From an uncultured Acetatifactor sp. (GTDB lineage Bacteria > Bacillota > Clostridia > Lachnospirales > Lachnospiraceae), in the NCBI GenBank assembly GCA_949840885.1, contig CATKYJ010000006.1, forward strand, positions 1 through 64,000: 64,000 nucleotides of DNA, written 5' to 3'. Made by a program: the position numbers and the translations under genes. The notes beneath the pieces are model-generated. The model was not told the origin of the DNA. It did not search any database and saw only the letters and a list, made by a program, of their open reading frames with translations. This document shows, one piece after another, positions 15,025-23,742 of the stretch; position 1 is the stretch's first letter, and each line of letters starts with the position of its first letter.

Positions 15025-16914
15025 ATGATTTCACGGCGTAATTTTTTTTCAATCACCATATTGATGATTGCAGTGCTGTTCCTGTGCATGAGCATCAACA
15101 GCCTGAAAGACGGCTGGAACGATTATGCCGTGAACAGATACACAGAGACCGCAGAAAATTACCCCTCCAGGATCCATATGTACCTGCCCCTCAGTGAAAC
15201 CCAGGATGGGACCAAGGAGGATTCGGAGGAATCCCAGGGCATGCTATCGGTTTCCCGGGACAGGGTGATCTGCATCAGCCCGGAGGAGGGCGGCCTTGCC
15301 GGGGTGGTGAGGGCCTGGGCCACCTACACCAAGCGGGACATAACCGCCTATCCCTCCCTGGCCGCGTTTAAGACTGCAGGGGACGGCGGGGAACTGCCGG
15401 AAATGCTGGTGTTGGACGCAGCCTGCGTGGACTGGGAGTCCGGCGGGGAACTGGAGCTTTTGCAGGCCTGCCTGGAGGAGGGGACGCATCTGGTGTTCGC
15501 CACCCTCCCGGACGTATCGGTCATCAGGGATAACGAAAAGGTCAAAGAATTATTTGGCATCCGGAAAGTGCTGGAGGAGGAGACCACCGTGACGGGCTTC
15601 TATCTGCGGGGCGGATTCCTGCTGGGCGGGGAGACTTTCTACCTGGAAAAGGAGAATCCTCAGTCAAGCGTTTTTTTGCCGGGGAGCGCGGCTTTCCCGG
15701 GGGAGAAGACTTTCCCCTGGTATCTTCCGGGCTCCGGCACCAAGATTTATATGAGGGGGATTGCGGAAGGGGAGCAGGTGAAGACAGAGAACTATCCTGC
15801 CATGATATGGCGCAGGAGCTTCGGCACGGCTTATGTGTTCGCCGTAAACGGCGGGATGATGGAGGGGCTGGCCGGGATGGGCATTCTGTCCGCCATGTCC
15901 GCGGAGATGTATTCCTATGAAATCTACCCGGTGGTGAATGCCCAGAACATGATTCTGGCAGGATATCCCAGCCTGGCGGACGAAAACCCGGAAGAAATGG
16001 AGCGGATCTACAGCCGTTCCGTGAAGCAGGTGTTCCAGGAACTGCTCTGGCCCAATATGGCGGCTGTCCTGGAGAAGAACCGCTACAAGGCCACCTGCAT
16101 GATGACGCCCCAGTATGATTACACGGACGACAGGGAGCCGGACGGGAAGCAGCTTGCATATTATCTGAAGATATTCAATGAGAGCGCGGCGGAGACGGGC
16201 CTGTGGGGCCTGAGTATGTCGGATACGCCGCTGGCCGGGAAGCTGGCAGCGGACGCTTCGTTCCTGGAGGATGCCCTGGGAGGTTACAGCTTCTCCTCTT
16301 TCTATGCGGGGGATATGGAGGACGGCAGCCTGCAGGATGCGCTGAAGGAGGAACTGCTGGAATCCGTCAGGACAGTGGTCAGGGATTACGATGAGACCCG
16401 CTGCATGCCTGTGGAATTCCTGTCTGAGGATGTGACGGTACAGCGGGTATTGGGAGACGGCCTGGAGTATACCTATGAAAATGACTTTCTGGTGAGATGT
16501 ATGGAGACAGCCTTGGGGTACTTCAACATGGCTTTCGACCTGTCGGGAGTGGCATATCCGGAGGGGGACGGGGAGACCTGGGAGCAGCTTTCCAAGGCGC
16601 TGGGCACCACCGTGGGCACCTACGGCCAGACTTTCCCGGGCTTTGCCAGAACCACCGCGTCCCAGTGCGATGCCCGCATCCGCCAGTTTCTGGCAGTGGA
16701 CTACCGGGACGGCAGGATTGACGATGCCATACATCTGCAGGTGGAGGGACTGGCGGGGCCTGCATGGTTCATCCTGCGAACCCACAATGAGACCATCCGA
16801 AAGATGGAGGGCGGAAGCTGGCAGGAGCTGGAGGAGGGCGCTTACCTGATCGAGGTGGATCAAAACCAGGTCACAGTGACATTGGAGCCTGCGGAAGAGC
16901 GGTTCTACCGATAG
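15025..16914 (+). CDS. DUF2194 protein of the pel cluster, membrane anchored
   Basis: A 629-residue protein with one N-terminal membrane segment (about residues 9-24, SITILMIAVLFLCM) and a large extracytoplasmic part, as in the DUF2194 family that accompanies pelF and pelG in Firmicutes. In Bacillus cereus the equivalent slot holds the deacetylase PelA domain; DUF2194 proteins may be related, but I see no clear TFDD or HxxxH metal-binding motif, so deacetylase activity is uncertain. ATG 15025 follows AGAAAGG; an in-frame start at 14953 would place the upstream repeat in the coding region and lacks a ribosome binding site. Confidence 0.7.
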   Translation: MISRRNFFSITILMIAVLFLCMSINSLKDGWNDYAVNRYTETAENYPSRIHMYLPLSETQDGTKEDSEESQGMLSVSRDRVICISPEEGGLAGVVRAWATYTKRDITAYPSLAAFKTAGDGGELPEMLVLDAACVDWESGGELELLQACLEEGTHLVFATLPDVSVIRDNEKVKELFGIRKVLEEETTVTGFYLRGGFLLGGETFYLEKENPQSSVFLPGSAAFPGEKTFPWYLPGSGTKIYMRGIAEGEQVKTENYPAMIWRRSFGTAYVFAVNGGMMEGLAGMGILSAMSAEMYSYEIYPVVNAQNMILAGYPSLADENPEEMERIYSRSVKQVFQELLWPNMAAVLEKNRYKATCMMTPQYDYTDDREPDGKQLAYYLKIFNESAAETGLWGLSMSDTPLAGKLAADASFLEDALGGYSFSSFYAGDMEDGSLQDALKEELLESVRTVVRDYDETRCMPVEFLSEDVTVQRVLGDGLEYTYENDFLVRCMETALGYFNMAFDLSGVAYPEGDGETWEQLSKALGTTVGTYGQTFPGFARTTASQCDARIRQFLAVDYRDGRIDDAIHLQVEGLAGPAWFILRTHNETIRKMEGGSWQELEEGAYLIEVDQNQVTVTLEPAEERFYR

Positions 16915-16956
16915 CGCTCTTGGAAGAATGCGGAAGTCTGGATAAGGAGACAGGAA

Positions 16957-18387
16957 ATGAGGGGCTGTATAATCGTGGAGGGCTGTTATCCATATGTGGC
17001 CGGCGGTGTGTCAAGCTGGATACACGGACTCATACAGTCTTTTCCCAAGGTGGAGTTTGTCATAGTGACGATTATAAGCAGCCGGGATCAGAGCGGCAAG
17101 TTCATCTACCAGCTGCCGGAGAATGTGACGGAAGTGCATGAGCTGTATCTGCAGGATGTGGACTGGAACCGGAAAGGATGGCGCAGGCACAGGCAGAACA
17201 AAAGAGAATACGCGGCTTTCCGGAGCTTGGTGATGAACCGGCAGGTGGACTGGGAGACACTGTTCGAGCTGTTCCAGAAAGGCGGGATCTCCCTGGATAA
17301 GCTGCTGATGGGGGAGGATTTCCTGCAGATCGTCAGGGAATATTATGATCTGCATTACAGCCAGCTGAACTTCTCCGATTTCCTCTGGACCATGCGCTCG
17401 GTATACCTGCCGCTGTTGTTTGCGCTGAAGATGGAACTGCCAAAGGCGGATCTGTACCACTGTGTTGCCACAGGCTACGCAGGGGTGCTGGGCAGCATGG
17501 GAAAGTCCCTCTACGGCGGGCGGCTACTGATTTCCGAGCATGGGATCTATACCAGGGAGCGGGAGGAGGAACTGCTGCGGGCGGAATGGGTCAAGGGCGC
17601 CTACAAGAATATCTGGATCGATCAGTTCCGAAAGATGTCCAGCCTGGCCTATGAGCGGGCAGATCTGGTCACCAGCCTGTACGAGCATGCCAGGGAGCTG
17701 CAGGTGGATTTGGGCTGTCCGGCGGAGAAGACCATGGTCACGCCCAACGGAGTGGCGGTGGATCACCTCCGGGAGCTTCCGGGCAAGACCCGGGAGGATG
17801 AGGGGAAGTTCAACATCGGAGCCATCCTGCGGGTGACCCCTATCAAGGACGTGAAGACCATGATTCAGGCTTTCAGCTTCGCCAAGGAGCGGGAGCCTAA
17901 GCTGAAGCTGTGGATCATGGGGCCCTGCGATGAGGACGAGGAGTACGCAAAAGAGTGCTATGAGCAGGTGGAGGCTCTGGAACTGACGGACTTGGTGTTC
18001 ACGGGCAGGATCAACATCAGGGATTATCTGGGACGGATGGACGTGACGATTCTCACCAGCATCAGCGAGGGGCAGCCCCTGACTATCTTAGAGAGCTACG
18101 CGGCCCATGTGCCGGTGATCGCCACGGACGTGGGCAACTGCTCGGGGCTGATCTATGGGGAGAAAGACGACTTTGGGCCGGGAGGGATCCTCACCCATAT
18201 CATGAACGTGGAGGAGATCGCCCAGGCCATGGTGGACATGGCACGCAACAATGACATGCGCCTTGCCATGGGGGAGAGCGGCTACAAGAGAGTCATGTCC
18301 GGCTATCGCATAGAGCACATGCGGGCCACCTACCAAAAGATCTACAAGGATTTCGCGGACAGCTGTGGAGCGTCCTTTGAGGCGTGA
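16957..18387 (+). CDS. pelF: Pel polysaccharide glycosyltransferase PelF (GT4)
   Basis: A 476-residue cytoplasmic glycosyltransferase with the PelF-type N-terminal domain (IVEGCYPYVAGGVSSWIHGLI, the family start) and a GT-B fold. It contains LISEHGIYTREREEEL, TPNGVAVDHL, ILRVTPIKDVKTMI and the EX7E motif in SISEGQPLTILESYAA. PelF uses UDP-sugars (UDP-GlcNAc in Pseudomonas) to polymerise Pel and needs PelD, PelE and PelG. RBS AAGGAG is upstream. Length and motifs are full, with no sign of damage. Confidence 0.93.
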   Translation: MRGCIIVEGCYPYVAGGVSSWIHGLIQSFPKVEFVIVTIISSRDQSGKFIYQLPENVTEVHELYLQDVDWNRKGWRRHRQNKREYAAFRSLVMNRQVDWETLFELFQKGGISLDKLLMGEDFLQIVREYYDLHYSQLNFSDFLWTMRSVYLPLLFALKMELPKADLYHCVATGYAGVLGSMGKSLYGGRLLISEHGIYTREREEELLRAEWVKGAYKNIWIDQFRKMSSLAYERADLVTSLYEHARELQVDLGCPAEKTMVTPNGVAVDHLRELPGKTREDEGKFNIGAILRVTPIKDVKTMIQAFSFAKEREPKLKLWIMGPCDEDEEYAKECYEQVEALELTDLVFTGRINIRDYLGRMDVTILTSISEGQPLTILESYAAHVPVIATDVGNCSGLIYGEKDDFGPGGILTHIMNVEEIAQAMVDMARNNDMRLAMGESGYKRVMSGYRIEHMRATYQKIYKDFADSCGASFEA

Positions 18388-18416
18388 GACAAAGAAGGTA
18401 AGGAGAGGGAAGAGCC

Positions 18417-19892
18417 ATGGCAGGCATCGGAATAAAACTAAACCGTATCTTTGAAAAAAATACAATCACCACCCACTTGGCGGGATTCGCCTACAGTTCC
18501 ATGTCCACGGTGACCCCCATGCTGGTGGTCATCCTGAACATCCTGCTGATGAGCCATTTCCTGGGTTTCGACCAGCTGGGCTTTGTGGAGCGGGAACTGT
18601 TCTCCTGCACGGTGCTGTACATCTTCATCTTCGCGCTGCTGACTGCGGCCCCTTTCAACTCCGTGCTGTCCAAGTACATGTCGGACGTGGTGTATGAGGA
18701 GCGCTATGAGGATATCAGGCCCTGCTTCTTCTTCGGGCTGTTTTTGAACATCTCCTTAAGCAGCCTGGTGGGGATACCCTTTTGCCTCTGGGAGCATTTC
18801 GTGGGGAAGGTGGATGTGTTCTATACCTTTACCGGGTACTGCGGCTATATCGGGCTGGTGCTGGTGTTCTATTCCATGATCTACCTGTCCATCTCCAAGG
18901 ATTATCAGAAGATATCGCTGTTTTTCTTTATCGGGATGCTGTGGGCTTTCCTGTTCTCCCTTTTCCTGCGGTTCGTCATGGACTGGGGCATCCGGGAGAG
19001 CATGCTCTTTGCCCTGATGACGGGGTTCTTCCTCACTGCGTTCCTGGAATTGGCCATCATCAAACGGTATTTCGTCAAAAACAGCAATCGGTACAAGTCG
19101 GTGCTGCGCTACTTCGGGAAATACTGGAAGCTGGTGGTGGCGAATTTTTTCTATATCCTGGGGCTGTACATCCATAATTTCGTGTTCTGGAATACGGAGA
19201 TGCGCCTGGTAGTGGTGAAGACTTTCGTGTGCAACCAGCCTTACGACATGGCTACCTGCCTGGCCATGTTCACCAATATCACCACCACGATTATCTTCAT
19301 CACCAGGGTGGAGATGCATTTCCATGACAAGTACAAGGCGTACTCTGAGGCGGTGATCGGCGGGAAAGGGGCGGACATCGACAGCGCCAAGCGGGAGATG
19401 TTCCGGCAGCTCTCTGCGGAATTGATGAACCTGGTGCGCATCCAGTTCATCATCACGGCGGTAGTGTACCTGATCGCGGTGGTGTTCCTGCCCAGGTTCG
19501 GCATATCCCCCCTGACCATGCGGATCTATCCCTGTCTGACTGCCGGATATTTTATCCTTTTTCTGATGTACGCGGAGATCGTCTTCCTGTATTATTTCGA
19601 TGATCTGACAGGGGCCATGTGCACATCGCTGCTATTCTGTCTGGTGACTTTCCTGGGCAGCATTGTGGCCACCTATCTGCCGGAGCTGTGGTACGGGGTC
19701 GGTGTGGTGGCGGGGGCTTTCTGCGGATGGACTTTTGCGTATTTCAGACTGCGCTTCATGGAGCGGCATCTGGATGCCCATATTTTCTGCAAGGGCTCGC
19801 TGCTAAAGCCCGGCATGGGCACGAAACCGCCTGCCAAGGTATTTGACAGAAAGGAGAGCGCCGGCGGAGAGGCTTCGGCGGGGAACCAGTGA
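18417..19892 (+). CDS. pelG: Pel polysaccharide exporter PelG
   Basis: A 491-residue polytopic protein with about twelve membrane segments, starting with GIGIKLNRIFEKNTITTHLAGFAYSS, the characteristic PelG N terminus, and containing FNSVLSKYMSDVVYE. PelG belongs to the MOP exporter superfamily and is thought to move the growing polymer across the membrane with PelD, PelE and PelF. The gene follows pelF by 29 bases with AAGGAGAGGGAAG before the ATG. It is the last core pel gene. Confidence 0.93.
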   Translation: MAGIGIKLNRIFEKNTITTHLAGFAYSSMSTVTPMLVVILNILLMSHFLGFDQLGFVERELFSCTVLYIFIFALLTAAPFNSVLSKYMSDVVYEERYEDIRPCFFFGLFLNISLSSLVGIPFCLWEHFVGKVDVFYTFTGYCGYIGLVLVFYSMIYLSISKDYQKISLFFFIGMLWAFLFSLFLRFVMDWGIRESMLFALMTGFFLTAFLELAIIKRYFVKNSNRYKSVLRYFGKYWKLVVANFFYILGLYIHNFVFWNTEMRLVVVKTFVCNQPYDMATCLAMFTNITTTIIFITRVEMHFHDKYKAYSEAVIGGKGADIDSAKREMFRQLSAELMNLVRIQFIITAVVYLIAVVFLPRFGISPLTMRIYPCLTAGYFILFLMYAEIVFLYYFDDLTGAMCTSLLFCLVTFLGSIVATYLPELWYGVGVVAGAFCGWTFAYFRLRFMERHLDAHIFCKGSLLKPGMGTKPPAKVFDRKESAGGEASAGNQ

Positions 19893-19968
19893 AGAGATGC
19901 AGGAATGACGAAATCAGAGGAAATGTGGCAACGCGGCAGATATTCACACTGTGAGATGGAGGAGTGAG

Positions 19969-20373
19969 ATGGATGGTACTATCATAAGAATCGGATTAGT
20001 GGTTGGGGGGATTGTCCTGTTCCTGTTCGGCTTCTGGACACATTCCATTAAGAAGCTGGCAGTGAACTATGCCGTAATCTGGGGGCTGTTGGGGATATTG
20101 ATGATCCTGATGGGAGCCATTCCCGTCCTGTCGGAGTGGACCCATATGCTGGCGCCGGGCACGGGCCTAGCGTTCTTCTGTGTGGGGGCATTGATCCTGT
20201 TCACGGAGGTGCAGAACAGCATGGTGATCTCCCAGCTGAACATGAAGAACAGAGAGCTGGCTATGCAGGTGGCCATGCTGAACCAGGAGAGCGAGCGCAT
20301 GATGCACGAGTTGGAGGAACTGATCAGGGAGCAAGAGGACGCTTATGCGAAAAAAGATTCTGTTTGTGATTAA
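19969..20373 (+). CDS. DUF2304-type small membrane protein
   Basis: A 134-residue protein with three hydrophobic segments and a charged helical C-terminus (about residues 90-134, LNMKNRELAMQVAMLNQESERMMHELEELI). DUF2304 proteins usually lie next to a GT2 polyprenyl-phosphate sugar transferase and may help it at the membrane; such a GT2 lies 1.3 kb downstream (21693). ATG 19969 follows GGAGGAG. It overlaps the next gene by 29 bases. Confidence 0.7.
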   Translation: MDGTIIRIGLVVGGIVLFLFGFWTHSIKKLAVNYAVIWGLLGILMILMGAIPVLSEWTHMLAPGTGLAFFCVGALILFTEVQNSMVISQLNMKNRELAMQVAMLNQESERMMHELEELIREQEDAYAKKDSVCD

Positions 20374-21562
20374 CACCATGGGCCGGGCCGGAGCGGAGAC
20401 GGCCATGCTGGAACTGTTTAAGCGCCTGGACAGCCCGGACTATGACATCAGTCTCTATGTCATCATGGGCCAGGGGGAAATGATCGGTAAGCTGCCGCCC
20501 TATGTCCGGCTGTGCAATCCCAGGTTCGATGCCCATTCTGTCCTGTCCCGGGAGGGAAAGAGGGGGATGGTGCGGACGGTGTGGGCTGCTTTTCTGAGAA
20601 ACGGTGGACAGATTAGAAAAATATGTTATATCATGAAGACTTTGGCAGCCATGGTGAGAAAGGGAAAGATCCAGACGGATAAGCTGCTGTGGCGGATGCT
20701 CTCGGACGGGGCTCTGCGTTTCGGCGAGGACTTCGATCTGGCGGTGGCATGGCTGGAGGGGGCTTCCGCCTACTATGTGGCGGATCATGTGAGGGCTGCC
20801 AGAAAATGCGCTTTTGTCCATATTGACTATGAGAGCGCCGGATATACCAGAGAGATGGACAGAAGCTGCTGGGACAGCTTCCACCGGATTTTCATGGTCT
20901 CCGACGAGGTAAAGCAGCATTTCCTGGCGGTTTATCCGGAGCATGTAGGAAAGGCTGACATCTTCCACAATATGGTGGACCAGGAGGGCATCCGCCGTCT
21001 GGCGGCGGAGGGGGACGGTTTCCCGGATGCCTATGAGGGGGCGCGGCTGCTGACGGTGGGCAGGCTCACCTATCAGAAAGCTTACGATATCGCCATAGAT
21101 GCCATGAAGCGCCTGAAAGAAAAAGGGGTTCGGGCCAGATGGTATGTGCTGGGCGAGGGGGATCAGAGAAAGGCTCTGGAGAAAAAAATAGCGGCGCTGG
21201 GTCTGCAGGAGGACTTTCTGCTGCTTGGGGCCGTGGAGAATCCTTATCCCTACTATGCCCAAGCCGATCTCTACGTCCATGCCACCCGCTTCGAGGGGAA
21301 GAGCATCGCCATCCAGGAGGCCCAGACATTGGGATGTGCCGTGGTGGCCTCGGACTGCAACGGCAACAGAGAGCAGATAGAGGAGGGCGTGGACGGCCTG
21401 CTCTGCGCGCTGACGCCGGAGGCAATCGCGGACAGCATCGCATTGCTTTTGGCGGACGGAGACAGACGCAAGGCCCTTGGGCAGGCAGCAGGCAAAAAGA
21501 GCCTGGACCAGGGGCAGGAACTGGAGAGATTCCTGGCGCTTTTGGACGAAAGTGCGCTTTGA
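20345..21562 (+). CDS. Glycosyltransferase family 4
   Basis: A 405-residue GT-B glycosyltransferase: KKILFVINTMGRAGAETAMLELF at the N terminus, LLTVGRLTYQKAYDIAIDAM in the middle and the EX7E motif in RFEGKSIAIQEAQTLG. It retains an activated sugar-transfer fold and most likely adds a sugar to a lipid-linked intermediate in the cytoplasm. It overlaps the DUF2304 gene. Donor and acceptor cannot be read from sequence. Confidence 0.85.
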   Translation: MRKKILFVINTMGRAGAETAMLELFKRLDSPDYDISLYVIMGQGEMIGKLPPYVRLCNPRFDAHSVLSREGKRGMVRTVWAAFLRNGGQIRKICYIMKTLAAMVRKGKIQTDKLLWRMLSDGALRFGEDFDLAVAWLEGASAYYVADHVRAARKCAFVHIDYESAGYTREMDRSCWDSFHRIFMVSDEVKQHFLAVYPEHVGKADIFHNMVDQEGIRRLAAEGDGFPDAYEGARLLTVGRLTYQKAYDIAIDAMKRLKEKGVRARWYVLGEGDQRKALEKKIAALGLQEDFLLLGAVENPYPYYAQADLYVHATRFEGKSIAIQEAQTLGCAVVASDCNGNREQIEEGVDGLLCALTPEAIADSIALLLADGDRRKALGQAAGKKSLDQGQELERFLALLDESAL

Positions 21563-21692
21563 CCTGTCCCAATGGCTTGTGCCGACTGTGCCGGGAGGGG
21601 AGAGTGGGAGGAAGTATAGAATCCGAAAACAGGATGCTATTGTCTGGAATGTTGATTGATATGCGCGCCGAAGCGCGCAGAGGGGTATAAGC

Positions 21693-22466
21693 ATGAAAGA
21701 ATTATTGATTATCATACCTGCTTATAATGAAGGACAGAATATCCGCAGAGTGCTGGGACAGGTGGAGGAGCTGGGCTTAGAGTCCGTGGCGGATATCTTG
21801 GTGATAAACGATGCCTCCACGGATTCCACCAACTGGATCGTAAAGGAGATGCAGTACCCTATGATCTCCCAGCCTTTCAACATGGGATATGGGTGTGCAC
21901 TGCAGACCGGGTATAAATATGCGGTACGGCGTGGATACAAATATGTCATACAGATGGATGGGGACGGACAGCATGATGTGTGCAACATTCCCGTGATCTA
22001 CAAGAAGCTCAAAGAAACGGACGAGGAGGGGCGCTATTCTGACATCGTGCTGGGGGCCAGATTCCGGAAAGACAGTTCTGATTTCCCGGTGTCGATGCCG
22101 AAGAAAATCGTCTACTCCCTTTTCAGGGGCATGATCCGCATGATCACGGGGGCACGGATCTCGGATCCCACCACGGGGCTCCAGGGCCTGAGCAGAAAGG
22201 CTTTCCTGTACTATTCCAAGTACGATCATTTTGATGACAAGTATCCGGATGCCAACATGCTGGTACTGATGCTCCTGGCCAAGTTCAAGGTGGTGGAGGT
22301 GCCTGCGGTGATGCATGCCAGGACAGCGGGAAAGAGCATGCATTCCGGGCTGAAGCCTTTCTGGTACATGCTCCGGGTCATGTACAGCACGATAATTATC
22401 CTGTTTCGGGTAAAAGTATTGAAGATGGATGTGGAGGTGGGACTGAAGAGTGCGGATAAGATTTAG
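21693..22466 (+). CDS. GT2 glycosyltransferase, polyprenyl-phosphate type
   Basis: A 257-residue GT-A enzyme of the dolichyl-phosphate mannosyltransferase-like group: IIIPAYNEGQNIRRVL, VINDASTDST and MDGDGQHD (the DXD metal site). No C-terminal membrane domain is present. With the DUF2304 protein nearby it probably makes a polyprenyl-phosphate-linked sugar that a GT-C enzyme can use. That links it to the GT-C-like protein upstream, which is inference. RBS AGAGGGG; the end overlaps the next gene by 17 bases. Confidence 0.85.
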   Translation: MKELLIIIPAYNEGQNIRRVLGQVEELGLESVADILVINDASTDSTNWIVKEMQYPMISQPFNMGYGCALQTGYKYAVRRGYKYVIQMDGDGQHDVCNIPVIYKKLKETDEEGRYSDIVLGARFRKDSSDFPVSMPKKIVYSLFRGMIRMITGARISDPTTGLQGLSRKAFLYYSKYDHFDDKYPDANMLVLMLLAKFKVVEVPAVMHARTAGKSMHSGLKPFWYMLRVMYSTIIILFRVKVLKMDVEVGLKSADKI

Positions 22467-23742
22467 GGAGAAGACGGCTTTCCGGAAAGCGGAACTTAAG
22501 GAAAGCAGCGAAAACTTACGAAACCCCGGCTGCGGCTGGTACCATGTCTACACTTTCCGGGCGAAGCCCCAGGGGGAGAGACCTGTGGAGCAGGAGGTCT
22601 GGCTGGACGAAAACTGCAGGCAGGAGGGGCTGGCCCTGGCGCTGATCGACATCGGGGACTACAGGGCCTGCGGGATTCCCCAGGAGGCCCTGGCCCATAT
22701 GGGACGGATCATGGAATTCTTCCGGGAAAAGCAGATGCAGGTAATTCTGCGGATTGTCTACGATAATGAGGGAAAGGGCATGGAGAAAGAACCCCTGACC
22801 ATCTCCATGGTAAAGCGGCATATGGAGCAGATCGGCGGGACGCTATTGCCGTATATGGAGGATATCCTGGTGCTTCAGGGAATCTTTGTGGGGAACTGGG
22901 GGGAGATGCATGGCTCCAAGTTCCTGGACAGGGAGTCCGTGGGCGCTCTGGCGGATGCCCTGTACCGGGCCACTCAGGGGAGATGCTTCCTGGCGGTGCG
23001 CACGCCCGCACAGTGGCGGGCCGTCATAGAGGACAGGGCACAGTCCGGGCTGGAGAAGCGGCTGGGGCTGTACAATGACGGCATCTTCGGTTCGGAGACG
23101 GATCTGGGGACATACGGCAGTCTGCCCAGGGCTCAGGCAGGGGAGACGGGAAGCTGGAGCCGCGCAGAGGAGCTGGAATGGCAGGATCAGTGTATGGACA
23201 GGACGCCAAACGGCGGCGAGATCCTGTCGGGGGAGACACTTAAGGGATACAGGCAGGCGGCGGAAGAACTGGCAAGGATGCACGTCAGCTATCTCAACAG
23301 CATCTACCATCCGGAACAATTGGAGCATTGGAGACAGGAGACCGTATCGGAGGAGGGATGTTGGAGGGGTGTAAGCGGCTGCGACTACATCGGCCGCCAT
23401 CTGGGATATCGGTTTATCGTCCGAAATGTGACGGAGAGAAAGGGCAGGGGACTGGATGTCACGGTGGAAAATGTAGGCTTCGGGAACCTGTGCCAGGAGG
23501 CGGAATGCTTTTTGGTGACGGAGTACAGGGATGGCAGGAGGGTTCTTCGGCATCTGAACGCAGACCCCAGGGAGTGGAGAAGCGGGCAGGAGACGGCGCT
23601 TGAGGTGGACATCTCCCGGGAACAGGCCCCAGGCAGCAGGCTCTGCCTGATGCTGAAGCGCAAGGCGGACGGACGCATCATCCGGTTCGCCAACCAAAAC
23701 GCTACAGACAGTATTCTACTGGGGGAATTCCCGGATAGCTAA
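22450..23742 (+). CDS. DUF4874/DUF4832 protein, no signal peptide
   Basis: A 430-residue protein with GTG start and GGAGGTGGG upstream. The N-terminal domain (NLRNPGCGWYHVYTF, LALALIDIGDY, VILRIVYDNEGKG, GIFVGNWGEMHGSKF) reads like a TIM-barrel glycosidase fold in which VGNWGEMHGS would hold a catalytic acid. The C-terminal third is a beta-sandwich (DUF4832). The order matches its paralogue on the opposite strand (23716-25194) throughout. No signal peptide is visible, unlike the paralogue, so it may act in the cytoplasm or leave by another route. Activity on Pel or another glycan is inference. Confidence 0.7.
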   Translation: MRIRFREKTAFRKAELKESSENLRNPGCGWYHVYTFRAKPQGERPVEQEVWLDENCRQEGLALALIDIGDYRACGIPQEALAHMGRIMEFFREKQMQVILRIVYDNEGKGMEKEPLTISMVKRHMEQIGGTLLPYMEDILVLQGIFVGNWGEMHGSKFLDRESVGALADALYRATQGRCFLAVRTPAQWRAVIEDRAQSGLEKRLGLYNDGIFGSETDLGTYGSLPRAQAGETGSWSRAEELEWQDQCMDRTPNGGEILSGETLKGYRQAAEELARMHVSYLNSIYHPEQLEHWRQETVSEEGCWRGVSGCDYIGRHLGYRFIVRNVTERKGRGLDVTVENVGFGNLCQEAECFLVTEYRDGRRVLRHLNADPREWRSGQETALEVDISREQAPGSRLCLMLKRKADGRIIRFANQNATDSILLGEFPDS

